Shown here: positions 22,619 through 33,456 of the stretch, in pieces
Layout of the letters: the number at the start of each line of letters is the position of its first letter
Position numbering within the stretch: the stretch's first letter is position 1
Position numbers and translations under genes: made by a program
Notes under the pieces: generated by a model
The model's input: only the letters and a program-made list of their open reading frames with translations
What the model was told of the DNA's origin: nothing
Database searches by the model: none
Assembly: GCF_008801835.1 (NCBI RefSeq)
Contig: NZ_VZOW01000003.1
Location: forward strand, 124,001 to 188,000
Length of the DNA stretch: 64,000 nucleotides
Source: Cupriavidus pauculus
GTDB lineage: Bacteria; Pseudomonadota; Gammaproteobacteria; Burkholderiales; Burkholderiaceae
Direction: 5' to 3'

Positions 22619-23668
22619 TCACGCGTGCCGGTTGCGCCCCGTCAGCGCGTCTGCATTGCGCGCGAACTCTGCAAGGAAGCTCTGCAGGCTGACCACCGGT
22701 TCCTGCAACATATGCCGCGGCAGGTCGAACAGCGCGTAGAAATATTCCTCGTTGCCCTCGCAGCGTTCCGCCGGCAGGCAGTATTGCTCCCAATCGACAC
22801 AGGCCGGCGTGTACATGCCGTTGCCCGGCCAGAAGAACGGCACGATGCGGCCTTCGCGCAGGCCCTCGATCAGCGCGGCCGGCGCCTCATAGGCTTCGGC
22901 CGATTCCACCTGGCTCATCAGTCCCGCGCGCGTCTCGATCACCATCAGCGTGGCATGGCCCTGAGCCGTCAGCAGCAGCATGCCGACCGGATTCGGAAAC
23001 AGGTAGTACTCGACGAAACCGTAGCGCGCGGCGGTCTGGCGCACGCGCTCGGCCATCGCCGGATCGGACAGGAACGAGTAGGAATGGCGTGTCAGCAGGT
23101 CGCGCAGCGTGCGCGAGATCGAGGCGAAGTATTGCTGCTGCAGCGCGTCGATTTCCTCGTTCAGGCGCGCCACCATGTTCGGGTCGTGCTTCTTGACGTA
23201 GCGATCGATCAGGCCGTGATTGAAACCTTGCACCGCGATGCTTTCGTCCGCCGTGCCGGTCAGCAGGATGGTCTTGCAGGGCAGGTCTTCCAGCGACTGG
23301 CAGAATTCCAGGCCGTCCATCTGCGGCATCGAGTAATCCACCACGATCACGCCCGGCTGCAGGAAGCGGTGCACGTCATGGATCTGGCGATGAATGCGGT
23401 CGACGTCGAGCTGCACGGTGCGGCGCTCGGAAAGAAAGGTCAGGTCGTCGTGCGTGACGCGCACCGGCAGGAAGGCGGGGTGGCGCGTGGCATAGGCTTC
23501 GCGGATCCAGCCCAGGGCCTCGCGCGGATCGGTGAAGCTGACCACGGCGCGCGATGCATCCATCTGGAACGCCAGGCTGTCGATAAACGATTTGCTATCG
23601 TCGACCAGCACCGTCAGGACGGGGTGATGGAAGACCGACAGGTTCCTGTCATGCGCAGTGAATGTCAT
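22619..23668 (-). CDS. Orphan response regulator with inserted segment in the receiver domain
   Basis: 349 residues. A receiver domain is recognisable by the acidic pair Asp23/Asp24 (VLVDDSKSF), the phosphoacceptor Asp111 in VVDYSMPQMDG, Thr137 in LLTGTAD and a lysine at 159/160 (YVKKH). The acidic pair and acceptor are 87 residues apart rather than about 44: residues of about 58-104 form an extra, charged segment. The C-terminal half (about 185 residues) has no DNA-binding, GGDEF, EAL or HD motif and is not recognised. No kinase gene is adjacent. A distant relation to the PhcR/PhcQ receivers at 39-41 kb is possible. Confidence 0.8.
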   Translation of the reverse strand: MTFTAHDRNLSVFHHPVLTVLVDDSKSFIDSLAFQMDASRAVVSFTDPREALGWIREAYATRHPAFLPVRVTHDDLTFLSERRTVQLDVDRIHRQIHDVHRFLQPGVIVVDYSMPQMDGLEFCQSLEDLPCKTILLTGTADESIAVQGFNHGLIDRYVKKHDPNMVARLNEEIDALQQQYFASISRTLRDLLTRHSYSFLSDPAMAERVRQTAARYGFVEYYLFPNPVGMLLLTAQGHATLMVIETRAGLMSQVESAEAYEAPAALIEGLREGRIVPFFWPGNGMYTPACVDWEQYCLPAERCEGNEEYFYALFDLPRHMLQEPVVSLQSFLAEFARNADALTGRNRHA

Positions 23669-23756
23669 GGTGCGATCAAATCTGGCGGCCGGCCGCAAAG
23701 GGAAAACAGTGGGGCAAGCCAGTATAGCGCCTGCGATTGGGCGTGCAACCGGACCA

Positions 23757-23790
23757 CGCAAAAGGAAACGGCCAGCGTTGGTTGCTGGCC
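23757..23790 (-). terminator. Probable terminator of the pnt operon
   Basis: GGCCAGC (23770-23776) and GCTGGCC (23784-23790) form a stem; on the minus strand it is followed by GTTTCCTTTTG, a moderately T-rich tail. Confidence 0.5.
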
Positions 23791-23875
23791 GCAGTAGTTC
23801 GATTTTATTGATGACAGGTCTGCGCGCTGCTTTATTCACACGCCGGACGAGCGGCCTGTCAGTATTAACGGCAGA

Positions 23876-25348
23876 TTAGTCGACCGACTTGAACATGTCC
23901 TCCACCACCTTCTTGGCGTCGCCGAACACCATCATGGTCTTGTCCATGTAAAACAGCTCGTTGTCCAGGCCCGCGTAGCCGGCCGCCATCGAGCGCTTGT
24001 TCACGATGATGGTCTTGGCCTTGTACGCTTCCAGGATCGGCATGCCCGCAATCGGCGATTTCGGATCGGTCTTGGCCGCCGGGTTGACCACGTCGTTGGC
24101 GCCGAGCACCAGCACCACGTCGGCCTGGCCGAACTCACTGTTGATGTCCTCCATCTCGAAGACCTGGTCGTACGGCACCTCGGCCTCGGCCAGCAGCACG
24201 TTCATATGGCCCGGCATGCGCCCCGCCACGGGGTGGATCGCATACTTCACGGTCACGCCGTGCTCGGTCAGCTTTTCGGTCAATTCCTTGAGCGCATGCT
24301 GCGCCCGCGCGACCGCCAGGCCGTAGCCGGGCACGATGATCACGGTTTCCGCGTTGCTCATCAGGAATGCCGCGTCGTCGGCGGAGCCCGATTTCACATT
24401 GCGCTGCGCCTGCGCGCCTCCCGCGGCCGCCGCCGAAGTGTCGCCGCCAAAGCCGCCCAGGATCACGTTGAAGAACGAGCGGTTCATCGCGCGGCACATG
24501 ATGTACGACAGAATCGCGCCCGACGAGCCGACCAGCGAGCCGGCGATGATGAGCATCGGATTGTTCAGCGAGAAGCCAATGCCCGCCGCCGCCCAGCCCG
24601 AGTACGAATTCAGCATCGACACCACCACCGGCATGTCCGCGCCGCCGATCGGGATGATGATCAGCACGCCCAGCACGAACGCGATGGCCAGCATGATCAG
24701 GAACGGGAGCCATGCCTGCGACATGAAGAAAATCACGCCGAAGCCGATCATCGCGACGGCCAGCAGCAGGTTCAGCCAGTGCTGCCCGGCGAACACCACC
24801 GGCGCACCCTGGAACAGGCGGAACTTGTAGCGGCCCGACAGCTTGCCGAACGCGATGACCGAACCTGAGAACGTGATCGCGCCCACGAAGCAGCCGATGA
24901 ACAACTCGATACGGTTGCCCAGCGGAATCGCATGCGAGCCGGCCGGCGTGATGCCGAACGCTGCCGGCTCGGCCACCGCGGCCACCGCGATGAACACCGC
25001 CGCAAGACCGATCAGCGAGTGCATCGCCGCCACCAGTTCCGGCATCTTGGTCATTTCGACCTTGCGCGCCACATAGGCGCCGATGCCGCCGCCCACCACC
25101 AGTGCGCCGAAGATCAACGCCAGGCCGGTGCCGATCGACGATTGCGCCGCGCCTGCGGCGATGAATTCGTTCTTGAGCTTGACGATCAGCGCCAGCGTGG
25201 TCACTACGGCAATCGCCATGCCGATCATGCCGAAGGTGTTGCCCTTGCGCGCCGAGGCGGGGTGGGACAGGCCCTTGAGCGCCTGGATAAAGCAGATCGA
25301 CGCCACCAGGTACAACAGCGTCACAAGGTTCATGCTGATGAGTTCCAT
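23876..25348 (-). CDS. pntB: NAD(P) transhydrogenase beta subunit
   Basis: Membrane and NADP-binding subunit of the proton-pumping transhydrogenase that makes NADPH from NADH. 490 residues: about nine hydrophobic helices in the first 280 residues, then the soluble domain III with VIIVPGYGLAVARAQHA and ALKELTEKL, HPVAGRMPGHMNVLLAEA and VLVLGANDVVNPAA. ATG 25348 overlaps the pntA2 stop by one base (TGATG). The frame continues upstream, but that part is a shadow of pntA2. Confidence 0.95.
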   Translation of the reverse strand: MELISMNLVTLLYLVASICFIQALKGLSHPASARKGNTFGMIGMAIAVVTTLALIVKLKNEFIAAGAAQSSIGTGLALIFGALVVGGGIGAYVARKVEMTKMPELVAAMHSLIGLAAVFIAVAAVAEPAAFGITPAGSHAIPLGNRIELFIGCFVGAITFSGSVIAFGKLSGRYKFRLFQGAPVVFAGQHWLNLLLAVAMIGFGVIFFMSQAWLPFLIMLAIAFVLGVLIIIPIGGADMPVVVSMLNSYSGWAAAGIGFSLNNPMLIIAGSLVGSSGAILSYIMCRAMNRSFFNVILGGFGGDTSAAAAGGAQAQRNVKSGSADDAAFLMSNAETVIIVPGYGLAVARAQHALKELTEKLTEHGVTVKYAIHPVAGRMPGHMNVLLAEAEVPYDQVFEMEDINSEFGQADVVLVLGANDVVNPAAKTDPKSPIAGMPILEAYKAKTIIVNKRSMAAGYAGLDNELFYMDKTMMVFGDAKKVVEDMFKSVD

Positions 25349-25680
25349 CACGCCGCCTCCTTGCCTGCGCCCGATCCCGCCTTCGCTTTCGGTTCCTTTT
25401 TCTTGAACATCTCCAGCATGCGCTGGGTCACCAGAAAGCCGCCAAACACGTTCACGGCGGCCAGCGCCACGGCCAGCGTGCCCATGATGCGGCCCACGCC
25501 GCCTTCGGTCAGGCCGGCCGCCAGCATCGCGCCGACGATGATGATGGCCGAGATCGCATTGGTCACGGCCATTAGCGGGGTGTGCAGCGCCGGTGTGACC
25601 GTCCACACCACGTGGTAACCCACGTAGATCGCCAGCACAAAGATGATCAGGTTGATCACCGTGTGGTTCACCATCTCCAT
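25348..25680 (-). CDS. pntAB: NAD(P) transhydrogenase alpha subunit, membrane part (PntA2)
   Basis: 110-residue membrane piece of the alpha subunit. It has three to four hydrophobic helices, including [19 protein letters not shown], the conserved [20 protein letters not shown], and [23 protein letters not shown]. In E. coli these helices are fused to PntA; here they are separate, as in Rhodospirillum-type enzymes. ATG 25680 has the strong GGAGGAGA Shine-Dalgarno. Confidence 0.93.
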   Translation of the reverse strand: MEMVNHTVINLIIFVLAIYVGYHVVWTVTPALHTPLMAVTNAISAIIIVGAMLAAGLTEGGVGRIMGTLAVALAAVNVFGGFLVTQRMLEMFKKKEPKAKAGSGAGKEAA

Positions 25681-25833
25681 CGACTTCTCCTCCGTTGCTT
25701 TCGAATACGTGCTGCCGTGCGTCACGTCGATCGGGACTGCAAGGATCGCCACTGCAAGATCAAGGTGCGCCGACGCCGCGGCAGCGATGGCGGCGCGGAC
25801 GGTCCGGTCCGCGCCAGCGTGTCATCGCGGAAA

Positions 25834-26955
25834 TCAGGCGGCCTGCCTAACGACCTGGCCGTCCTTGCACATCAGGCAGGCGGCGACGATGTCGTCTTCG
25901 AGGTTGAGGGTGTAGCGGCCGTCCTTGTCGACGATCAGCTTGAGGAAGTCGAGCACGTTGCGCGCGTAGAGCGCCGACGCATCGGCCGCCACCATGCTGG
26001 CCAGGTTGGTATGGCCGATCAGGACGACGCCGTGGCGCTCCACGACTTCATCGGGCACGGTCAGCGGGCAGTTGCCGCCCTGCGCGGCTGCCAGATCGAC
26101 GACCACGGAGCCCGGCTTCATCTGCTTGACCGTGTCTTCGGCCAGCAGAACCGGCGCCTTGCGGCCCGGGATCAGCGCGGTGGTGATCACGATGTCGGCC
26201 TGGGTGGCGCGCTGGTGGACGAGTTCGGCCTGGCGGCGCATCCAGTCCGCAGGCATCGGACGCGCGTAGCCGCCCACGCCCTGGGCGATCTCGCGTTCCT
26301 CGTCGGTCAGAAATGGCACATCGAGAAACTTGGCGCCGAGCGATTCGATCTGTTCCTTGACGGCGGGGCGCACGTCCGATGCCTCGATCACCGCGCCGAG
26401 GCGTTTCGCCGTGGCGATCGCCTGCAGCCCGGCCACGCCCGCGCCCAGGATCAGCACCCGCGCGGCCTTGACGGTCCCGGCCGCGGTCATCAGCATCGGC
26501 ATGAAGCGCTGGTAGTGGTGCGCGGCCACCAGCACGGCCTTGTAGCCGGCGATGTTGGCCTGCGACGACAGCACGTCCATGCTCTGCGCGCGCGTCGTGC
26601 GCGGCGCGGCTTCCAGCGCAAATGCGGTGATCGCGGCGCTGGCCATGCGCGCGTTGTTCTCGACATCGAACGGATTGAGCATGCCGACCAATACGGCGCC
26701 AGGCTTGATCTGCGCGCGCTCGGCGTCGTCCGGTGCGCGCACCTTCAGCACCAGCTCCGCGCCCAGTGCGTCGGCGACGGACCCGATGCGAGCGCCGGCG
26801 GCTTCGAAGGCGGCGTCGGGAATGCTGGCGCGTACGCCTGCGCCCGACTGCACCGTGACCTGATGGCCCTGCGCGACGTATTTCTTGACGGTCTCAGGGG
26901 TGGCGGCGACACGCGTCTCACCTGCCCGCGTCTCGAGCGGGATGCCGATATGCAT
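25834..26955 (-). CDS. pntAA: NAD(P) transhydrogenase alpha subunit, NAD-binding part (PntA1)
   Basis: Soluble NAD(H)-binding domain I, 373 residues. It resembles alanine dehydrogenase: MHIGIPLETRAGETRVAATPE at the N-terminus, then VLILGAGVAGLQAIATAKRLGA (nucleotide loop) and SDVRPAVKEQIESLGAKF. ATG 26955 is preceded by AGGAG. First gene of pntA1-pntA2-pntB; 153 bases separate it from pntA2, a rather long gap in an otherwise tight operon. Confidence 0.95.
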   Translation of the reverse strand: MHIGIPLETRAGETRVAATPETVKKYVAQGHQVTVQSGAGVRASIPDAAFEAAGARIGSVADALGAELVLKVRAPDDAERAQIKPGAVLVGMLNPFDVENNARMASAAITAFALEAAPRTTRAQSMDVLSSQANIAGYKAVLVAAHHYQRFMPMLMTAAGTVKAARVLILGAGVAGLQAIATAKRLGAVIEASDVRPAVKEQIESLGAKFLDVPFLTDEEREIAQGVGGYARPMPADWMRRQAELVHQRATQADIVITTALIPGRKAPVLLAEDTVKQMKPGSVVVDLAAAQGGNCPLTVPDEVVERHGVVLIGHTNLASMVAADASALYARNVLDFLKLIVDKDGRYTLNLEDDIVAACLMCKDGQVVRQAA

Positions 26956-27303
26956 CGTCAATTTCTCCTGTCTGGCGTTTTTATGTATTGGTCGGGCCAA
27001 CGTCCTCGCCCGTTGGTGCAGCGCGGAACGCAGCATCAATTTTTGCGCAGCTTACCCGAAACTTACGTCCGGTGGTGACTGGGTGGTCAGCGATTTGTGC
27101 TTTCGTCGAGACTCATTTTTTCGCGGAATGAAATGGCTCGTTTCATTCGGGCCCGATTGCCTCTAATTACGCTTTTACCAAATGACATCGACATCACAGT
27201 ATTTCTTGACGCCGATTTGATGCGCGGATCGATATCGTGGCGCTTGCGTCGCTTTCGCGATGTTCATTCAAACGCCTTCACGCCTTCACGTTATCGCTCC
27301 CTC
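26956..27303. other. Divergent intergenic region between pntA1 and the porin gene
   Basis: About 350 bases without a supported gene. It contains a perfect inverted repeat near 27126-27148, and a weak TTGACG-N17-TCGATA promoter-like pair pointing toward the porin. A tandem repeat CGCCTTCA (twice) lies at 27273-27288, just before the porin start. Confidence 0.45.
27126..27148. promoter_or_regulatory. Palindromic operator candidate between pntA1 and the porin gene
   Basis: GAATGAAA (27126-27133) and TTTCATTC (27141-27148) are exact reverse complements with a 7-base spacer, in the shared upstream region of two divergent genes. Confidence 0.6.
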
Positions 27304-28104
27304 ATGATTGCAACTCGACTGTTCACTTCCGCGCCCGCCGCGCTGGCCGCCTGCGTGCTGCTTGCAGCGCCGTTTTCCTCGGTATTGGCACAGGAAGTCC
27401 CGGCCCCAGCGCAGGACGCCGCCAATACCTCGCCGCATGCGTTCACCGCCAATGTGTCGCTGGTTTCGGATTATCGATATCGCGGTATCAGCCAGACTGA
27501 CCGGCGCCCGGCCGTGCAGGGCGGCTTCGATTATGCGCACGCCAGCGGTTTTTATCTCGGAAACTGGAATTCCAGCATCAGCTGGCTCGGCGACGCCGAC
27601 GCATCGGTGTCGGCGCCGGTCGAAATGGATTTCTACGGCGGCTTCCGGAATACGTTCAAGCTGGCGGAGCAGGACATAAATTACGACGTTGGCGTGCTCG
27701 AGTACTACTATCCGGGCGGCTATACCGCGACGCGTCCGTACACCACGGAAATTTACGCCGGTGTCGGCTGGGGGCCCGTGTTTCTCAAGTATTCACACGC
27801 CGTGACCAACCTGTTCGGTTTTGCCGACAGCAAGAACAGTTACTACATCGACCTCACGGCCAACGTTCCGCTCAACGTGTGGGATCTCACGCTCAATGCG
27901 CATGTGGGATACCAGGGCGTGCAGCATTTCAGCGATGCGTCGTACACGGACTGGAAAATCGGCTTGACCCGTGACCTCGGCCACGGCTTCGCGCTGGCCG
28001 TCGCGTATATCGGCAGCAATGCCGACAAGAGTGTCTACACCAATTCGCGCGGCCGCTATCTGGGCAAGGCGACGGCGTTTGCTTCGATTACCAAGACGTT
28101 CTGA
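27304..28104 (+). CDS. TorF-family putative porin
   Basis: Outer-membrane beta-barrel protein of the TorF/Gcw_chp family, 266 residues. A cleaved signal peptide (MIATRLFTSAPAALAA... ending VLAQ) precedes the family motif VSLVSDYRYRGISQT near residue 55. The rest alternates amphipathic strands rich in Tyr, Phe and Gly and ends in an aromatic (TKTF), as outer-membrane barrels do. ATG 27304 directly precedes the signal peptide. Transported substrate unknown. Confidence 0.85.
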   Translation: MIATRLFTSAPAALAACVLLAAPFSSVLAQEVPAPAQDAANTSPHAFTANVSLVSDYRYRGISQTDRRPAVQGGFDYAHASGFYLGNWNSSISWLGDADASVSAPVEMDFYGGFRNTFKLAEQDINYDVGVLEYYYPGGYTATRPYTTEIYAGVGWGPVFLKYSHAVTNLFGFADSKNSYYIDLTANVPLNVWDLTLNAHVGYQGVQHFSDASYTDWKIGLTRDLGHGFALAVAYIGSNADKSVYTNSRGRYLGKATAFASITKTF

Positions 28105-28185
28105 CGCTACGGGCTTTACGCGATCTTGATGCGCGTCCCGGCAATCGATGCACAAGCTTGACGCGCGCATCCCTAGCATAAAGCC

Positions 28186-28545
28186 ATGTTCAACAGAAGG
28201 TCCGCGCAACGTGGACCACGCCTTATGCGACAGTCATCGAGTCTCGCCGTAGCGTTTGCTTCGATTCCGCGACGCCGCGCCCCTTCGCACGATCAGTGGA
28301 TTCGCCTGCGGCTGGCGGTGTCGTCGGCGCAGGTGTTTGCGCTGCGCCAGACATTGCATCGCGCGATTGGCAGCATGGCGCGGATCTACGTCGTGCAGGT
28401 CGATCATCGCCACGGCGAAACCTCGCTGCATGTGGAGGTGGAACGTGCCGATCGCGATGCGGCAATGCACGCGATCATGACCGCGCTGCCGGCGGCGGAA
28501 TTCGGCGCAGCGTCGGTGCTGGGAGACGATCATGGCGCGCAGTGA
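28186..28545 (+). CDS. Small hypothetical protein upstream of the DapA-like gene
   Basis: 119 residues, not recognised. The C-terminal half (MARIYVVQVDHRHGETSLHVEVERADRD...) has a beta-alpha-beta pattern that could form a small ferredoxin-like fold; the N-terminal part is arginine-rich and may not be translated (alternative ATG at 28225). It overlaps the next gene by 14 bases in a different frame, which suggests coupling. Codon use resembles neighbouring genes. Confidence 0.5.
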   Translation: MFNRRSAQRGPRLMRQSSSLAVAFASIPRRRAPSHDQWIRLRLAVSSAQVFALRQTLHRAIGSMARIYVVQVDHRHGETSLHVEVERADRDAAMHAIMTALPAAEFGAASVLGDDHGAQ

Positions 28546-29440
28546 GGCGCCGCGCGGCGCGCTGGCCGAGGGTTTGTGGCTGCCGATGATCACGCCGCTG
28601 CAACATGATCGCGTGGCACTCGATACGGCCCAGCGTCTGGCCGCGCACTACGCCGCGGCTGGCGTCGACGGCCTGATCGTGCTTGGCACGACCGGCGAGG
28701 GCGGCCTGCTGACCGATGCCGAGCGTTCGATGCTGGCTGCCGCCGTGCTCGAAGCCGTCGATGGCGCGGTGCCGGTGATCGCAGGCGTCGGCGGCGTGGC
28801 CACGCATGCCGTGTGCGATCAGGTGCGCAAGCTCGATCGTCTGGCGCTGGCCGGATATCTCGTGCCGCCGCCGTACTATCTGCGCGTATCCGATGAAGGC
28901 ATCGCCTGGCACATGCGCAGTGTGGCCGGCCAGACCGGCAAGCCGCTGATGCTCTACAACGTGCCCAAACGCACGGGCTGCACGATGTCGCCAGAGCTTG
29001 TCTGGCGGTTGGCGACGCATCCGCAGATCGTCGCCATCAAGGAGTGCGATGCGGCCGGATTGCGCACGCTGGCGATGCAGGACCGCATCGGTGCATTTTG
29101 CGGCGACGATGCGTCGATGCTCGAGCATCTGCTGCGCGGCGGTACGGGCATCGTGCCGGCCGCCGCGCATATACGCCCAGAGCTGTTTGTGCGGCTGCTG
29201 CAACTGGCGCGCACCGGGCGCGAAGAGGCCGCCCGCGCGCTGTTCCGGCAATTGTCGCCGTTGATCGGCCTGTTGTTCGCCGAACCCAATCCCGCGCCGG
29301 TCAAGGCGGCTCTGGCGCTGTGCGGTGTGGCCACCGCGGAAGTGCGTCGACCCTTGATGCCGGCATCGAAAACGCTGGCGGCACAGCTGGACGCAGCGAT
29401 GGCGTTGCTGCCGCCAGCAACCGTCGCGCGGGCTGCGTGA
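28532..29440 (+). CDS. Dihydrodipicolinate synthase/N-acetylneuraminate lyase superfamily protein
   Basis: Class I aldolase of the DapA superfamily, 302 residues. It has GTTGEGG near residue 51, the YNVPKRTG motif with the conserved tyrosine and arginine, and the Schiff-base lysine in IVAIKEC. This motif set fits dihydrodipicolinate synthase activity (lysine synthesis), but paralogues with other substrates look the same. No other dapA lies near dapB in this window. ATG 28532 has GGAGA upstream. Confidence 0.82.
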   Translation: MARSEAPRGALAEGLWLPMITPLQHDRVALDTAQRLAAHYAAAGVDGLIVLGTTGEGGLLTDAERSMLAAAVLEAVDGAVPVIAGVGGVATHAVCDQVRKLDRLALAGYLVPPPYYLRVSDEGIAWHMRSVAGQTGKPLMLYNVPKRTGCTMSPELVWRLATHPQIVAIKECDAAGLRTLAMQDRIGAFCGDDASMLEHLLRGGTGIVPAAAHIRPELFVRLLQLARTGREEAARALFRQLSPLIGLLFAEPNPAPVKAALALCGVATAEVRRPLMPASKTLAAQLDAAMALLPPATVARAA

Positions 29441-29475
29441 CGGGGTAGAACGATGCACGTTTCGACGGCAACCGG

Positions 29476-29481
29476 TAAAAT
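29476..29481 (+). promoter_or_regulatory. Candidate -10 element of the Nudix-mnmA unit
   Basis: TAAAAT in GGTAAAATGCCCG, 27 bases before the Nudix ATG; -35 not evident. Confidence 0.4.
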
Positions 29482-29507
29482 GCCCGATTGCTTAAAAAAT
29501 GTGCATC

Positions 29508-30029
29508 ATGTCACGAGAATGGAATGCCAGCGTCACAGTTGCCGCCGTTATCGAACGCGGCGGCCGTTTCCTGATGGTGGAAGAGGAAACCCCGGACGGC
29601 TTGCGCCTGAATCAGCCCGCGGGCCATCTCGAGCCCGGTGAAAGCCTGATCCGCGCCGTGGTGCGCGAAACGCTGGAAGAAACCGCGCACACGTTCGAAC
29701 CGCGCGCGCTGCTCGGTTGCTACATGAGCCGCGGCCGCTCGTCGCGCGACCAGGGCGATACCACCTATATCCGCTTCGCCTTCACGGGCGACCTCGGCGC
29801 GCTGGACGCAGGCCGCCAGCTCGATGCCGGCATCGTGCGCACCGTATGGATGACCGCTGAGGAACTGCGCGCGTGCACGGAGCGCCATCGCTCGCCGCTG
29901 CTGATGGCTTGCGTCGACGACTATCTGGCAGGCAAACGGTTTGCACTCGATATGCTGCACACCCATCCGACCGCCGTCGCCGACCCGATCGCCGCGGCCG
30001 CCGCCACCGCCTCGGGAGCCGCATCGTGA
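29508..30029 (+). CDS. Nudix hydrolase, NudJ-like
   Basis: Hydrolyses a nucleoside diphosphate-linked substrate, probably as a phosphatase like NudJ. 173 residues with the Nudix box [20 protein letters not shown] near residues 39-58; the glycine that normally follows EE is replaced (ETA). The gene order Nudix-mnmA, with a four-base GTGA overlap, matches the common nudJ-mnmA pair. ATG 29508 (MSREWNAS) was preferred to 29499. Confidence 0.87.
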   Translation: MSREWNASVTVAAVIERGGRFLMVEEETPDGLRLNQPAGHLEPGESLIRAVVRETLEETAHTFEPRALLGCYMSRGRSSRDQGDTTYIRFAFTGDLGALDAGRQLDAGIVRTVWMTAEELRACTERHRSPLLMACVDDYLAGKRFALDMLHTHPTAVADPIAAAAATASGAAS

Positions 30030-31105
30030 GCGGCAAGCGTGTGGTGGTGGGCATGTCGGGCGGCGTCGATTCGTCGGTGACTGCCTGGCTGCTCAAGCAG
30101 CAAGGGTATGAAGTGATCGGCCTGTTCATGAAGAACTGGGAAGACGATGACGACAGCGAATACTGCTCGACGCGGCAGGACTGGCTCGATGTCGCATCGG
30201 TGGCCGATGTGATCGGTGTGGATGTGGAGGCGGTCAATTTTGCCGCCGAATACAAGGACCGCGTGTTCGCTGATTTCCTGCGCGAATATTCGGCGGGCCG
30301 CACCCCGAATCCCGACGTGCTGTGCAATGCCGAAATCAAGTTCAAGGCGTTTCTGGACCACGCCATGTCGCTTGGCGCGGACACCATCGCCACCGGCCAC
30401 TATGCGCGTGTGCGCCAGGCCGCGAACGGACGCTTCGAGCTGCTCAAGGCCTTCGACCACACCAAGGACCAGAGCTATTTCCTGCATCGGCTGAACCAGG
30501 CGCAACTGTCGCGCACGCTGTTTCCGCTCGGCGAAATTCCCAAATCGCGCGTGCGCGAAATCGCCGCGGAAATCGGCCTGCCCAATGCGAAGAAAAAGGA
30601 CTCGACCGGCATTTGCTTTATCGGCGAAAGGCCTTTCCGCGATTTTCTCAATCGCTACCTGCCGACCAAGCCGGGCCCGATGAAGACCGACGACGGCAAG
30701 GTGGTGGGCGAGCACATCGGCCTGGCGTTCTACACGCTGGGCCAGCGCAAGGGCATCGGGCTGGGCGGCAGCCGTGATGGCACCGGCGACGCATGGTACG
30801 TGGCACGCAAGGACATGGCGACCAACACGCTGTATGTGGTGCAGGGTCACGATCATCCGTGGCTGCTGACGCCCGCGCTGCATGCCGAGGATTTGTCGTG
30901 GGTGGCGGGCGAGCCCCCGGCCGCCGGCGCTGCGATGGCGGCCAAGACGCGCTACCGTCAGAGCGATGCGGCATGCACCGTGGTGGCAGCCGATGCGAGC
31001 GCGCTGGACTTGTCGTTCGCCGAGGCGCAATGGGCGGTCACGCCGGGACAGTCGGCCGTGCTTTACGACGGCGATGTCTGCCTCGGCGGCGGAATCATCC
31101 AGTAA
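30026..31105 (+). CDS. mnmA: tRNA-specific 2-thiouridylase MnmA
   Basis: Adds sulfur to position 2 of U34 in tRNA-Lys, Glu and Gln. 359 residues starting at GTG 30026, in the overlap with the Nudix gene. PP-loop ATPase motif [10 protein letters not shown] near residue 8; catalytic cysteine in [12 protein letters not shown]; second cysteine in [11 protein letters not shown]; family motif [16 protein letters not shown]. Cytoplasmic. Confidence 0.95.
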   Translation: MSGKRVVVGMSGGVDSSVTAWLLKQQGYEVIGLFMKNWEDDDDSEYCSTRQDWLDVASVADVIGVDVEAVNFAAEYKDRVFADFLREYSAGRTPNPDVLCNAEIKFKAFLDHAMSLGADTIATGHYARVRQAANGRFELLKAFDHTKDQSYFLHRLNQAQLSRTLFPLGEIPKSRVREIAAEIGLPNAKKKDSTGICFIGERPFRDFLNRYLPTKPGPMKTDDGKVVGEHIGLAFYTLGQRKGIGLGGSRDGTGDAWYVARKDMATNTLYVVQGHDHPWLLTPALHAEDLSWVAGEPPAAGAAMAAKTRYRQSDAACTVVAADASALDLSFAEAQWAVTPGQSAVLYDGDVCLGGGIIQ

Positions 31106-31126
31106 TCCAGTAGTCCGGTAAGCAAA

Positions 31127-31146
31127 ACGGCCGCATGCGCGGCCGT
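31127..31146. terminator. Hairpin between mnmA and the GST gene
   Basis: ACGGCCGC-ATGC-GCGGCCGT, a perfect 8-bp stem between convergent genes; no T-run, so termination is uncertain. Confidence 0.45.
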
Positions 31147-31172
31147 TGTCGTATGGATTGCCGAAGGCGGCA

Positions 31173-31787
31173 TCAGGCTGCCGGTGGGGCGGTATCGATG
31201 AACGACTGGCGTTTCTCGATCTTTTCCTGGAAAGCCAGCAGATTCGGATACTGCGCGCGCCAGGCGATGTCCGGAAAGCGGAAATCGAGATACGCCAGCG
31301 CGCAGCCCACGGCCACATCGGCCAGCGTGTAGTGGATGCCGGTGCACCACGGCTTGTCGGCCAGGCCGGCCGACATGGCGGCCAGTGCCGCGTCGATCTT
31401 GCCGCGTTGGCGTGCCACCCAGCTTTCGCTGCGTTCCTGCGGCTGGCGTTGCGTGCCTTCCAGCCGCACCAGCAACGCGGCGTCCAGCAGGCCGTCGGCC
31501 AGCGCTTCCCAGCAGCGCACTTCCAGGCGCTCGCGGCCGCCTTGCGGAATCAGGCGGCTGACCGGCGACAGGGTGTCAGCGTATTCGGCAATCACGCGTG
31601 AATCGAATACCGCGCCGCCATCTTCCATGACGAGGCACGGCACCTTGCCGAGCGGATTGAACTGACCAATCGTCGTATCGGGCGACCAGACGTTCTCCTC
31701 GATCATCTGGTACTCGATCTTCTTTTCCGCCAGCACGATGCGCACCTTGCGCGCGTATGGACTGGACTGCGACGCGTACAGCTTCAT
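31173..31787 (-). CDS. Glutathione S-transferase family protein
   Basis: 204 residues. Thioredoxin-like N-terminal domain starting MKLYASQSSPYARKVRIVL with the cis-proline loop GKVPCLVMEDG and VFDSRVIAEYAD, followed by an all-helical C-terminal domain. It resembles E. coli YibF-type GSTs. Physiological substrate unknown. ATG 31787 is preceded by GGGGAGAA. It is divergent from purB. Confidence 0.87.
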   Translation of the reverse strand: MKLYASQSSPYARKVRIVLAEKKIEYQMIEENVWSPDTTIGQFNPLGKVPCLVMEDGGAVFDSRVIAEYADTLSPVSRLIPQGGRERLEVRCWEALADGLLDAALLVRLEGTQRQPQERSESWVARQRGKIDAALAAMSAGLADKPWCTGIHYTLADVAVGCALAYLDFRFPDIAWRAQYPNLLAFQEKIEKRQSFIDTAPPAA

Positions 31788-31917
31788 GTTCTCCCCTTGA
31801 TCGATAAGCGAGGCGGAGTATACCTGCGGCGCGATGCGACTGCGGGGCCAATGGAGCGTGGCGCGCCGATCGTTGTGGCTGCCGGATCTCAAGCCGCACA
31901 GCGCCATGGCCCGATGG

Positions 31918-33456
<1,539 letters not shown>

